Assembly (NCBI GenBank): GCA_009193035.1
Contig: SWDT01000134.1
Span: 146,018 to 210,017, forward strand
Length of the DNA: 64,000 nucleotides
Reading direction: 5' to 3'
DNA from: Halicephalobus mephisto
Lineage: Eukaryota; Nematoda; Chromadorea; Rhabditida; Panagrolaimidae
The number at the start of each line of letters is the position of its first letter. The first letter of the stretch is position 1. Under the pieces are notes generated by a model, which saw only the letters and a list, made by a program, of their open reading frames with translations, had not been told where the DNA came from and did not search any database. The translations under genes and the position numbers were made by a program. This document shows positions 54,001 through 64,000 of this stretch, piece by piece.

Positions 54001-56560
54001 CGCTGAATCTGAGGAGATTGAACAACATCAAACTGATGAAAGCCACTTGAGGGGTCAATTTCTCTCCGTCGATGATGATGAATCCCACAAAGGAAACCAC
54101 TGCGGCCAGTAGAGGACACATGCTGAAGATGAATTCTAGAACAGCGTAGCAGATGTTCGCTTTCATGAACTCCTTGACTTCTTGAGATCGAAGATCAGCC
54201 ACTCTTTCCTGCATCGGTTCTTCCCAAGCGTAGAGCTTGATGACTTTGATTCCAGAAAGAACATCCGTCATCAGCTTCAGACGAGCGTCCTTAAGTTCCA
54301 TCTGCTTCGTCTCGCATCTCGAAGCGACTTTCATGACGTAAGCATTTGCAGGAACACAGCAGATGATGATAACAAGACCGTAAAGGAAGTTGTGCCCGAT
54401 GGCAAGCCCGAGTCCAACGAAGCAATAAAAGGTCTAAAAAGCAAAATTTCAATTAACATGATCCATTTTCGATGCGTTATTTTAATTTTTCAATTTTTTA
54501 ATACTTTCCTATGTAATCCCCGAAAATTCAGAAGATTCTATACTCTATTCTGGAACTTTCTAAATGGAAAAAATTCTTAAAATGCTAATTATGAAATCGT
54601 GCAAGATTACGAAATAACCTACGTACATTCTAAATCGTCCCTTAGAATACAGTAGTTTTCAGAAATTCGTGCTGAGACAATTCAGTAAAAGTACTTATTT
54701 TTGATTTTTAAAATACTACGATTATGATTGCATTTTTGAAGAATCATAAAAAACTAAAGTTTTAAAATTTTAGGTCTCGACTGGAAAATTCTAAGCATTC
54801 GCGGCGAGACTGTTTCGTGATAATTTTCATTTTGGATTTTTATAATGATTAATAATTTCCATTTTTGGTTTTTTATAATGATTAATAATTTCCATTTTTG
54901 ATTTTTATAATGATTAATAATTTCCATTTCTTACCATGGCCGGACAATATACGTACTCCTGGAGTGTGAACCAAAACTCCCTTATTCTGTCGACATCGGT
55001 GGTGATCAAGTTGATTATCTCTCCGGCAGAGTACTTGACCCTGCTTGAACTGGACAATTTCAAAGCTTTTTTGTAAACGACGTTGATGAGGATACTGTGG
55101 ACGTTTTGATAGGCAAGTAAAGCGTAAAAGTCGCATCTAGTGCAGAGTGAGAACGTACCCAAGGAAACAATAACGATGACGACAACTAGTCCGAAGCAGA
55201 ACCACAAAGGATAATCGTTCTCGACACTGTCCACGACGATTTTCAGAAAGATCGGATTGAAGATCATTACAGAAGCCCCCATCCAAGCCAAAACGGCTGC
55301 TCCAAGGGTGAAGAACCAATTGGATTTGAGTAAAGCGATAAACAGCCACGGAATCCACCGATTCTCGGAGATTTGTTGTTCAGCCGGAGGCAGACTAGAA
55401 GCGAACAAAGCCAGAAGATGATCAGGATGATTTCTTTTATCCAGAGACCAAGTAGAGCTGTAGTCCAATTGTTCGGAATATCCTTTAGTCATGAGAGAAC
55501 CCACATAGAAGAAAAAATTTCTATTAAGAGCGGAACAATAACGATCGGGACAAATGAGCTAAAAAAATTAAATTAATAAATTAAATAAGAAAATTCATAA
55601 ATTTGGAAAATGAATTTTAGTTTTTTGAAGAAAACTTACTTTCGAGGTTTCGCTAAAGTTGTCGTAAGCCGAGGGATATTTATCAACGAATAAATGAAGG
55701 AACAGTAAAAACGTCATCGAAATGACCTCAATCCCGAGTAACATAATAACATCGAACCTCGTCTGAAATTCCAATTACATCAATTCTACTTTAATAAAAA
55801 ATTGAAAACTATTTTATAATTTTGCACTTTTTTAAAATAAAATTCCCATTTTTTTAATTTTAAAAATTATTTAAAACATAATCGATCTGTAGATTCAGAC
55901 CAACTTTCAATTTTGACTTCAGATTCTTATTCTAAAAGTTCAATTACTGTATTTTAAGTGATTTTCGAAATTAAAAAACATCTAAATTTTATGCAAAATT
56001 GATTAATTTTAATTTAATAAAAAACTAACATTGTCATTACTTCTTACAAAAGTAATTTCAGTCAGGGTGAAACATATCTGGATGCCCCAGGACATTTGAA
56101 GCCATATGGAACTCAGAATCCCATTGTACCATCTTACAACTTCAGACAAAAACAAAATAAATACGGAAATAAAACAACAAATAACTCCGAATTTTTCTTC
56201 TGGGAAGGACTCGGTGAATTTGTAATCGTAAATAAAAGCGACAAATAACCTGATGCCTGAGGAAACGTAGACTACAAAAGCAAGGAAGAGCTTCGATATG
56301 AGGATTTTGTTAAGTGATAATTTCGGAGCTTTGATGATGAATCCATAGAAAAATAAAAATAATAAACAAGGAAAATAAAACAAAATTTGAACTGTTGGAA
56401 GAAGTACGAAAGTCAAACAAGGAGTCAAGGAATCCGGAAAAGTTGAATTCCTCGAAATTTCCGGAAAAATCGGAGAATTACAAAACGGCAATCTGAATTC
56501 GATTTCGTAATTTAATTGACTTTGATCAAAATCAAAAAAATCAGTTTTGTTTCCGGCCAT
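51047..56560 (-). CDS. full-length ABCC/MRP-type ABC transporter
   Basis: Six exons (56560-56030, 55762-55640, 55558-54935, 54433-53248, 53205-52319, 52264-51047) join in frame to 1522 residues, the size of a long MRP. MRPs export glutathione, glucuronide and other organic-anion conjugates across the plasma membrane. N-terminal TMD0 (about 1-210) has several hydrophobic helices; TMD1 follows; NBD1 has Walker A GRVGSGKSS, signature LSGGQKAR and Walker B LYLLDD with Asp in place of the catalytic Glu, as usual for MRPs. A phospho-type linker with acidic and Ser stretches precedes TMD2. NBD2 has GRTGAGKTS, LSVGQRQ and KILVLDEA with intact Glu. All introns phase 0 except the one within NBD1-linker (phase 1, KES). 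The intron 54434-54934 carries repeats. One of the nematode mrp genes; which one cannot be told. Confidence 0.95.
54434..54934 (-). other. MRP intron with minisatellite and dispersed repeat
   Basis: Contains three tandem copies of a roughly 32-base unit (ATAATGATTAATAATTTCCA plus spacer) at 54836-54932, ending right at the splice donor, and copies of the GTCTCG/CGCGAAT dispersed repeat at about 54640-54690 and 54771-54812. Confidence 0.7.
54836..54932. repeat. three-copy 32-base minisatellite beside a splice donor
   Basis: Unit TTTTTATAATGATTAATAAT followed by TTCCATTTTTGG or TTCCATTTTTGA, three near-identical copies. The last copy runs into the donor GTAAGAAATGG of the MRP exon ending at 54935. 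Confidence 0.8.
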
Positions 56561-58717
56561 TTTTTGACAACAAGAACTTCCTCAAAAATCTATTTATATC
56601 ATTAACTTTTCACGTCTGAAGCTCGTCATTGAGACAAATAAGCACCAAAACCAGCCTTATCTAACATTATGCAATAGTGAGACAGGAAGCACTGGACTAG
56701 TTGCGTCCGTTTTTCCACACCAGAGAGCGGGCTTTTCGTCTTTCAAACACGTGAAGGACACAGTTCAAAAGGAGATACTCGTAGGCTCCATCAACGATCA
56801 AAATTCACGTCACTGGAAATAATTCACAATCAATTCTTCAATATTTATCGTCAAAAAGGATTGTCAATTAAAAACCTTAATGATTATTTTTTATATATGA
56901 AACCAAAAACGTCCTTGAACTATAAATCAACAAAGGAGTAAAGTAAATAGAACTCTACATGATCACACTGACAAAGTGCGTTTGTCAAAACTAGAGTTTC
57001 AATGTGAATTTGTCGTCATTTTGTTACATTTAAAACGTAAATTCAGAACCTAACGACTACCAAATCAAAAATTTTCAAATATTTGGTGTTAATTATGATT
57101 TTTTGCATACCTACGAAAAGTCCCATATATGAAAATCAACCCCAGAGCATGGACAAAGATTCTCGTACCTTGCATACCCTGATCTAGAAGGTTCCACGTC
57201 CATCCAGCCAAAGTACAGTTCGAAAAAGTTATGAAATAATTCACTCCAAATCAAAATTGCAGTTTATTTTAGTTTCTAAAAACTTCTAGAAGTTCCCCTC
57301 GAGACAATTTCATAAAAAAGTTCATTTTTAATTTTTACAATATGTAACTGATTATGAAATTGTGTAAGATTACGAAACAATCACTATTCAAGATTAAAAT
57401 TCTCAAACTATCTCAGTTCCTGGGAATTCCCTTCGAGACAATTTCGCAATGAAATTCATTTTTGATTTTTTATAAAATATTTTTTCTACTTTTCCTGGTC
57501 AGAATTTTTATTTTTTGATATTTTTAAAACAACAATTAAAAATGAATGTGAAAAACTGATCTAGTTACAAAATAGAATTATTAAAATTGATAAAATTAAT
57601 GCAAAAATAAGCGCATTAAAAATTTAAAGCAAAAGTTTTGGAAAAAAAATTCTTTAATTTTCACACATGTCAAATTTAAAGAATTTTTTGATTTTATTGT
57701 TTTAGGTAAATGTTTGGAAAAATTGAACATGAATTTTAATCAGATATTCAATAAAATACAAATAAATATAACTTATGATGAAAGTACAACTCTAATAAAT
57801 GTACTTTTTTACGAGTGAAAAAATTATATATTATTAATTTTAAATTAGTTTTTTTGTAAATGCTCAAGTAATAGAAAATAATCCTCAGTGTCGAAATCTA
57901 TAACAGTCGATCTTAAAGTAAAATTTGCAGTTTGTTCGCAACATTCAGGCAGACCGGTTGATATTTTCATATTTACAGTAGTAAAGATTTCGACATCAAA
58001 ATTAAATTTGCAGTTTGCTCGCAAAATTCAGGCAGACTAGTCGATATTTTTATATTTACAGTAATAAAGATTTCGACAGCAAAATTAAATCTGCAGTTTG
58101 CTCGCAACATTCTGATCTACTTAATTACTGCAAAAAATTGAATTTGATGTTGATGCAGACTACTTTATAAATTTCGGTGTAGATTTTTTCATTTTTGTTT
58201 TAATGACACTAATCTTTCTTCAATCAATTCCTCTGACGAAAATAGCGACTTTTATCAATGTCTTTTAAAGTACTTTTTGCTTCTCTTTTCACTCATATCG
58301 TCCTTAAATTCCTTTTTGTTTTTATTTGTTCTTTAGGGAAATTCTGGATTAAATCGTTACTTTATTATCAGGAATTATATTTGAAAATTTTTTGAGAATG
58401 TTCAATCTGAAAAAATCAGAAACAAGATCAACAAAAAATTTAACAATTTTAATTTTTTACATAAAATGAAAATCTTCAAAATTCCCATCCGATGATCATA
58501 GAAATGTAAACAACAAAATTATCAATAATATCAACTATACAGTAATCTGTTGATTTTTAGAAATAAAAAATTTTCACTTTTTTATCCAAAATTTTTCTAC
58601 TTTCAACTTCTAGTTCAGGACTTACAGAACCTTGGCAGTTAAATTCCAAATGTAATTTTTTTATTTTGAAGATTTTATTTCAAAAATCTATTACGAACGA
58701 CGGAATTTATATAAAAT
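56561..58717. other. intergenic with 83-base tandem repeat
   Basis: Upstream of the MRP gene and downstream of the type II membrane protein gene. Holds relatives of the GAGACAATTTC dispersed repeat (near 57296 and 57429) and a tandem repeat at 57890-58115. No gene was recognised; open frames are short and AT-driven. Confidence 0.55.
57890..58115. repeat. 83-base tandem repeat, about 2.7 copies
   Basis: The block TTTGCAGTTTGCTCGCAA recurs with starts at 57924, 58007 and 58090 (variant TCTGCAG in the last), exactly 83 bases apart, with shared ATTCAGGCAGAC and TTTACAGTAGTAAAGATTTC. Copies differ at several positions. Confidence 0.85.
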
Positions 58718-60203
58718 TTACGTAATTTGTGGAAGACAAATATCGGGAATAGTATAATAAGACACATCAGCCAACCCCGAGGTCATTTCGGGGTACCAGT
58801 ACTCTTCGAAGTAGATGGGATTTTCCGGAAGGTCTTGATAGTAAAGTTGCCAAGCATAAGAAACAGCTAAAAATAACTAAATTATTTTTACTTTCACTGA
58901 ACGCCTTACAATTGCTCAAGTCCATGTACCCGAATCCCAGGACAGGAAGAGTAGTGTTCTTTTCGGCTTCTTCTGAAAAAATAGTTTCTCCTTGGAAAAA
59001 ATTGACTTCGATAAATTTCTCCTCCTCTGCTGTTTCATAAACAGAACCACTATTCTGTTGAACTTCTTCTGTTCGGATATACGGTACTCCGGAGATCCCG
59101 AACTTAGCTAAGAACTCATCGTACGAAAAGTTGCTTTTGACACATTTCTACAATTTTTAACTTTAATCAAAACAATATTTCGAAAAATTTGAAGTTTTAA
59201 ATACTATATAGATTTCCGAAGTTTTTTCAATATATAGTTTGAAATTCTGCTTTATATGATAAAAATTAATTCTAAAATCATTTTTAAAAAATCAAAATCC
59301 GAAAATATCTTTAATAAAAAATCGAAATTTAATTTTTGGCATTATATTCCAGTATCAATTTAGTTTATCCTAAAACCATCGATTTTAAACTATTTATTTT
59401 TGATTAAGTTTTTTTAAATATAAAAATATTCAAATCGTTTGAATCTAATAAAAAATCAGTTAAATATTTATTCAGCAAAAATGTTTTAAATTTGAAGTTT
59501 TTGGAATATTTCATATGTACTATGAAATTAATAACAGAAACTTCGAAAATTTAAATTAGGTTTTTCAAGTTTTATTGAGCTTCGGAAATTCCATAGATTG
59601 ACTTTTTAAAGTTTTTTGAGTTTAAAATAATCCTATATATTAATTTTTTCCTTTTCGAACTTACATTGTTCTGGACTGTTAAAGTAAAGTGACTGTAAAT
59701 GTAGTAACCAATTGTGTCCTTCTCGTCCGGCTTCCCTACAGTATAAAACAGCTTTTTGGCGTCGTGGTCCTGGACCCAAACTGTTTCAAACTTCTCAGTC
59801 GTGTGGTTGTGATTTCCGTTGTGATCATTCCCGTTGTTGAATTCTCTTGTGTAGATCCCATTTTTCAGACAATATTGAGTCCTGTTCAATGAGAATACAG
59901 TTTTTGCCAGTTCTTTTGTATCTTTTTTGTCGTCAGAATGGGTGTCGATGGAATAATAGACAGCAAATACCCCTATTCCCAGAATCAGGGCCCCCATCCC
60001 TATCTGTATCAACAGTGATCCGAACTGGAAATTTAATTACAAGTTAGATCGATGAAATCTCGAACTTACAACTCCGAATCTTGGTGGAGGCTTTATACTA
60101 ACAACATTCAGACCTAGATTTGAATCTTCTTGTCTAAAGTAAATTTTTTATCATTTTTATTTTCTACAGTAACTTACTTTTCTGGATCTTCTTCGTGACC
60201 CAT
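58718..60203 (-). CDS. unrecognised type II single-pass membrane protein
   Basis: Five exons (60203-60178, 60133-60070, 60024-59665, 59147-58910, 58866-58718) join in frame to 278 residues with standard GT-AG signals at every junction, which is strong evidence of a real gene although most exons are short. A 28-residue cytosolic N-terminus (MGHEEDPEKQEDSNLG) precedes a membrane segment (FGSLLIQIGMGALILGIGVF) and an extracellular or luminal part with a His/Asn-rich insert (NNGNDHNGNHNH), few cysteines (QYC, KCVKSN, DICL) and a conserved-looking end PIYFEEYWYPEMTSGLADVS. N-glycosylation sequons are present (SLNRT, SNFS, KNTT). I do not recognise the family; topology recalls ATPase beta subunits but their signatures are missing. 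Upstream ATG context is GGAAATGGGTC. Confidence 0.75.
59148..59664 (-). other. 517-base intron, very AT-rich
   Basis: Intron of the type II membrane protein gene between exons 3 and 4. Only AT-rich sequence, no exon or repeat recognised. Confidence 0.6.
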
Positions 60204-60477
60204 TTCCCCCCAAACACTAATCCGGAAAATTGAATCAGGACCTCAGTAGCAGCTCAGAACCGGGAAAAACGATTATCGCCAAGACTCCTTGAAAGCCATC
60301 GCTGCCGCTTATAGTTCCGTGATAGCGTTTTTGATAAGTGAATCAATTTCCCCCAGCTTGTTAATTGAAATCGATCGATGTTGATAACCAAAGTTTATTC
60401 TAGCTCATTATGAAGACAATAGATTTAGTGAACATTCAACTAAAAATGTTGGATCAAAAAGACCGTCGGAATGTTTA

Positions 60478-61554
60478 TTAATGAATTCTAACTTCATTAA
60501 TATGAGAATTTATAGTTACAGCCTTTTGTTGTAGAGATGGATTTACAGGTGTTTTGGTTCTACAGTGAAGAAGATTAATTACTGCCTGACGATATGGGGT
60601 AATTGTCAGAATCATTAGCAATCCATTGCCGCTACTATGGACTGATATGATTTGAAAACCAATCAGAGACACTGCTAAAAATAGATATTTCTTAACTTCA
60701 AATTAACCAAACTTGCCTTTCATTTTCCTAACATTCAAGAACATCATCAGAAACAATGTAATACTTGGAATTATGAGGAAAATAAATGGAACGAAAAATT
60801 GGAAGATGAGAGAAATGAATAGTTGCTTCTGCATTCTGAAGGAGGCCTCAGAGAGAAATTGCTTCTTTTTCCGAAGTTCATCATAGGTCTTATAGATAAA
60901 AAATGTACCACTGCAACATACCATTACAATTTCAGTTATGGCAATTAAGTAGTAAATTGAGGTAGTATTTGAGTAAATCAAACTATTACATGGCTCCATT
61001 AAGTAAAGGTCAAGCATTTTCGGAGCCTCTCGCCTTATAAATGAAAGAGTCACATTCCTGTCCGGTATACTCACAATCAACGAAGCTGCTGCAGGAATCG
61101 GATAAATGAAAGGAACAATGACCATGAGAATCTTAGCCCAAGTAGTGTCCATCCATTCCATCTTTTCGGAAATTACTTTATATCGGTACACTACCCCATA
61201 GACAAGAGCTAGTCCTTGGAAAGTAAGAAACCAATGAACCAACATAAACTGAAGTATTTGTCCCCAGACATAGCCCCAATGTCGACTCCAGATACCTGCA
61301 GCACAGAACCCTGGAATGGGAAATGTCGGGAAAGGAGCAGCAATTATAGTCATGTGGAAGTCAAATAAAGCTGATGCAATCTGAATAACCAACAAATACC
61401 ATTTGTAAACTTTCATGTTCTTTGTTGAATGAACCAAAATGCAGTAAATGGTGAGGATGTTGACAAAGATGGAGATTATAGTATTAATATAAAGTCGCAT
61501 TCCATAAGAAGTCAAATCATCAGCACTATAAGTGTCGTATTTCGCATTCACCAT
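60478..61554 (-). CDS. sri/srh-type seven-transmembrane chemoreceptor with GC-AG intron
   Basis: Two exons (61554-60717, 60674-60478) give 344 residues. TM1 TIISIFVNILTIYCILVHST, the first-loop KNMKVYKWYLLVIQ, a proline-rich FPTFPIPGFCAAG, TM3 ILQFMLVHWFLTFQGLALVY, VYRYKVISEK, TM4 with PFIYPIPAAASLIV, a loop with Cys, TM5, the RMQKQLFISLIFQFFVPFIF segment and TM7 ending HSSGNGLLMILTITPYR: all match the Sri/Srh pattern. The only intron (60675-60716, 42 bases) starts with GCAAGT instead of GTAAGT after AAATGAAAG; using it keeps the TM6-TM7 frame, whereas other nearby GT donors do not. Start Met (MVNAKYDTYS) was chosen by comparison with the paralogue at 62549-63630; an 18-residue in-frame extension is possible. 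Ligand unknown. Confidence 0.87.
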
Positions 61555-62548
61555 CGTTGTCACACTTGTACGAGAAGTAACTCTGCTCAATTCGGATATT
61601 GGGAACAAAGTGTAGCTCGACTTGTCGTTTACTAGATATATATCTAGAATTCGTTTCTAGCGTTTGTTGGAGAACCGTCTAAAGTAGGGAAATTGGATAT
61701 AAATACAAGATTTTACATGTCACATCGAGAAAATAAAAGAAAACTCCCATTCTCTAACTAAATTTCCGATAACCAACTTAAAAAAGTTCGTTTTTTACTT
61801 CCTTATTGTAATTTCAGTAGGTTTTAAAATTAAATATAATTCTAAACTAATTACACCTCCTTAATGATTCCAAGAAAAATGATGAGAAAGTCATATATAC
61901 AACTATCATTTTATGGATTGCTTCAATCCAGAAAATTAGTGACCAAAATTGGATTACAAGTTTTAAATACATGCTTAAAGTACATCAGAATAGTGGGAAG
62001 TTCGTGTCAAAACACCAACTTACGTGGAATTACTTCCTTGATTGGTTGCTATAACATAAAATTGAATCAATTCATAAGAAAACTGCTAGTGCTTAGTCTT
62101 ATGGGGAATTTAATGATCGAATTAAAATCTTTCCACAAATAATATCAAAATTCATAATTAAGAACACCTGCCTCTAAAATGTTCATTGACTACTTTATGA
62201 GGCAACTTAAATCACAAAGGTTTTGTGAAAAACCAAGATTTTTCAAATGTTTCCCTTTACAGTGATAAAAAGTAGTTTATTCACTTAGAAACACTGTAAT
62301 TCCAGTTTAGAAGTAGATTAAAGCCATCAGAACGAAGAAATTAATGACCATCTTATTATTGTTATCATAAAGAGTAGAGAAAACAATATAAAACTACTTA
62401 GGTATAAGTTATATCATTTGGATCATACAAGAGTTGAAATATTTCTCAAATTTTTGGTGTAACAAATGAGACAAAAGTAAAGTACATCCAGAATTACCGT
62501 CCACTCTCACTATTAGCACAACAAGAGTAGTTCACCAAATGTCAATAT
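61555..62548. other. intergenic, nothing recognised
   Basis: Between the intact receptor and its decayed paralogue. Should contain the receptor promoter. A 92-residue frame at 61864-62142 is AT-rich and unsupported. Confidence 0.5.
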
Positions 62549-63630
62549 TCAGCGTACAACTTCAATGCCACTAATATGGGAACTTCTGATTGTGTTGGTT
62601 TTCTGTAGAGATACATCTAGAGATCCTTTGATTCCACAAGAAAGGAAATTGATTATCGCCATACGATATGGTTTAATTATGAGGATCATCAATATTGCAT
62701 TTCCGGTGCTGTGGATTGCAATGACCTGGAAGCCTATTAAAGATGCTGCTAAAAATCAAAAATTATATCTTACTCTAAGAATGAAAATTCGCCTTTCATT
62801 TTCCGGACATTGAGAAGCATCATCACATACAAGGTAATGCTCGGAATCACCAAGGAAGATAAACGGAACATACACTGAAGAAAGAGAGCAACCAGAAGTT
62901 GCTTGTGTAGTCTGAATGTGGTTTCAGACATGCTTGGTCTTTTTCTTATTAACTCGACATAAGTCTGTAACTATAAAATATAACAACACCAAAGCCTATT
63001 AGAATTTGAATCCCCGCAGTCAGATAGTAGAGTGACAAAGTGGTGGAATAAGTAAGACTGTTACAAGGCTCTGTTAGGAAGAGGTCAGCAGTTCTGGGGC
63101 TTCTTGTTTCACAAATGCAAAAGTCGTATTTCTGTCAGTACACTTGCAAGTATCAAGGTTGCTGCAGGAATAGGGTAAATGAAAGGAACAACGGCCATGA
63201 GAATCTTCCCCAAGTGGTTCATCCATTCCATCTTTTCGGAAATTACTTTATATCGATACTGCTATGCCGTAAATAATCGCCATTCCTTGGAAACAGAGAA
63301 ACCAATGGAGTAACATAAATTGCACTATTTGACCCCATATTAACCCCATTGTCGACTCCAAATGCCAGCAGCACAACTCCCCGGAATGGGAAAGGTTGAA
63401 AAAGGAGCGGCAATGAAGCTCAAGTGGAAGTCGAAAAGAGCGGTTGTTAGTTGGATGGCCAATAAATACCATTTATACACTCCCATGGCCTTCGTTGAGT
63501 GAAACAAAATACAATAAATAGCGAGGATGGTAAACATAATACAAATAACAGTGTTGAAATGTAGTCGGTCTGCATAATTAGTTAAATCATCAGAACTGTA
63601 AGTATCAAATTTTGACTCTACTGCCACCAT
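62549..63630 (-). pseudogene. decayed sri/srh-type chemoreceptor paralogue
   Basis: Paralogue of the gene at 60478-61554. The first 96 codons are open (MVAVESKFDTYSSDDL through AAGIWSRQWG), then one base is missing at about 63350, one is added at about 63256, and a further shift occurs near 63130-63140, where the expected SVPDRN-like region reads through three frames. The last exon (62748-62549) is intact and encodes LIGFQVIAIHSTGNAILMIL and the KPYR end. The intron again begins with GC (GCGAAT after AAATGAAAG). Several independent frameshifts make it a pseudogene rather than a sequencing slip. Confidence 0.85.
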
Positions 63631-64000
63631 GATGTTTCAGGAGAGAAATTTATTATTTTCAAATTTTAGAACCAACTACAGCTCGATTTATAGTGGCCTA
63701 GATATCTGTTTAGAATCCCTAAAGAACTTAATGAAGAATTCTTTAAAGGAAAGAAGCAGAAAAAGTATTTAAAATTCAATATCGTGTGTTGAAAAAGCGA
63801 GAACCTCTCTTTGAACAGAGCTTTTATTAATATATTTCGAAAGGAATTTTGTGTCCTTCATTAGTTTTACGACTTTTAATGGTTTTTTGTGTAATTAATC
63901 AAATTTATGTAGTGATTAAATTTGTTCATTGATTTTTCCACAAAGTTAAAAATATTAGCAACGCAAACACAAGAGACAGAAATATACCAATGGCTTTTAA
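63631..64000. other. intergenic, window end
   Basis: AT-rich sequence upstream of the receptor pseudogene; nothing recognised. Confidence 0.5.

Noticed and set aside
58718..60203. Na+/K+-ATPase beta subunit as identity of the type II protein
   Set aside because: Topology and size fit, but the expected conserved Cys pairs and the beta-subunit Tyr-Tyr-Pro-Tyr-type signature are not seen.

Overview
The window looks like a piece of a rhabditid (Caenorhabditis-like) nematode genome. It is AT-rich, has short introns (many of 40-60 bases) with strong TTTCAG-type acceptors, and several start codons sit directly behind an intron-style acceptor, as expected for spliced-leader trans-splicing. Its families are typically nematode: T20D4.11-like (DUF19) proteins, GT92 and GT14 glycosyltransferases, supplementary nuclear receptors and srh/sri-type chemoreceptors. 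No rRNA, tRNA or CRISPR array was recognised. Exon coordinates below were read by hand from splice signals and frame continuity.

Layout. 1.8-3.1 kb: TMEM53-like hydrolase-fold protein (-). 6-16.6 kb: a glyco/secretory and nuclear-receptor block with a GT14 glycosyltransferase, a carbohydrate sulfotransferase, two short nuclear receptors, an FkbM-type methyltransferase-like protein and a GT92 glycosyltransferase. 17.8-19.7 kb: an SCPx-type thiolase fused to an SCP2 lipid-transfer domain. 19.8-24.5 kb: a convergent gene for a disordered coiled-coil protein whose 3-kb intron is packed with short palindromes; related palindromes continue to 26.4 kb. 28-29 kb: trans-2-enoyl-CoA reductase (art-1/TECR). 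30-34 kb: an inverted pair of chemoreceptor genes (one frameshifted) plus a third fragment. 34.5-38.7 kb: a large secreted VWA7-like protein. 39-44.9 kb: a chemoreceptor and a tandemly duplicated DUF19 gene whose duplication unit also copied the 5' ends of both neighbouring genes. 45-50.3 kb: four tightly spaced plus-strand genes (LRR/TM protein, PC4/SUB1, CPSF-73, cysteine-rich membrane protein), a candidate operon. 51-56.6 kb: a full-length ABCC/MRP transporter. 58.7-60.2 kb: an unrecognised type II membrane protein. 60.5-63.6 kb: a chemoreceptor with a GC-AG intron and its decayed paralogue.

Functionally, the conserved housekeeping genes (cpsf-3, SUB1, art-1, SCPx, MRP) are intact and sit among fast-evolving accessory families. 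The accessory parts show recent tandem and inverted duplication, pseudogenes and several repeat families. The most unusual signals are the palindrome array at 21.5-26.4 kb, the 44.9-50.3 kb gene cluster, the duplication at 40.2-44.9 kb and the thiolase-SCP2 fusion.
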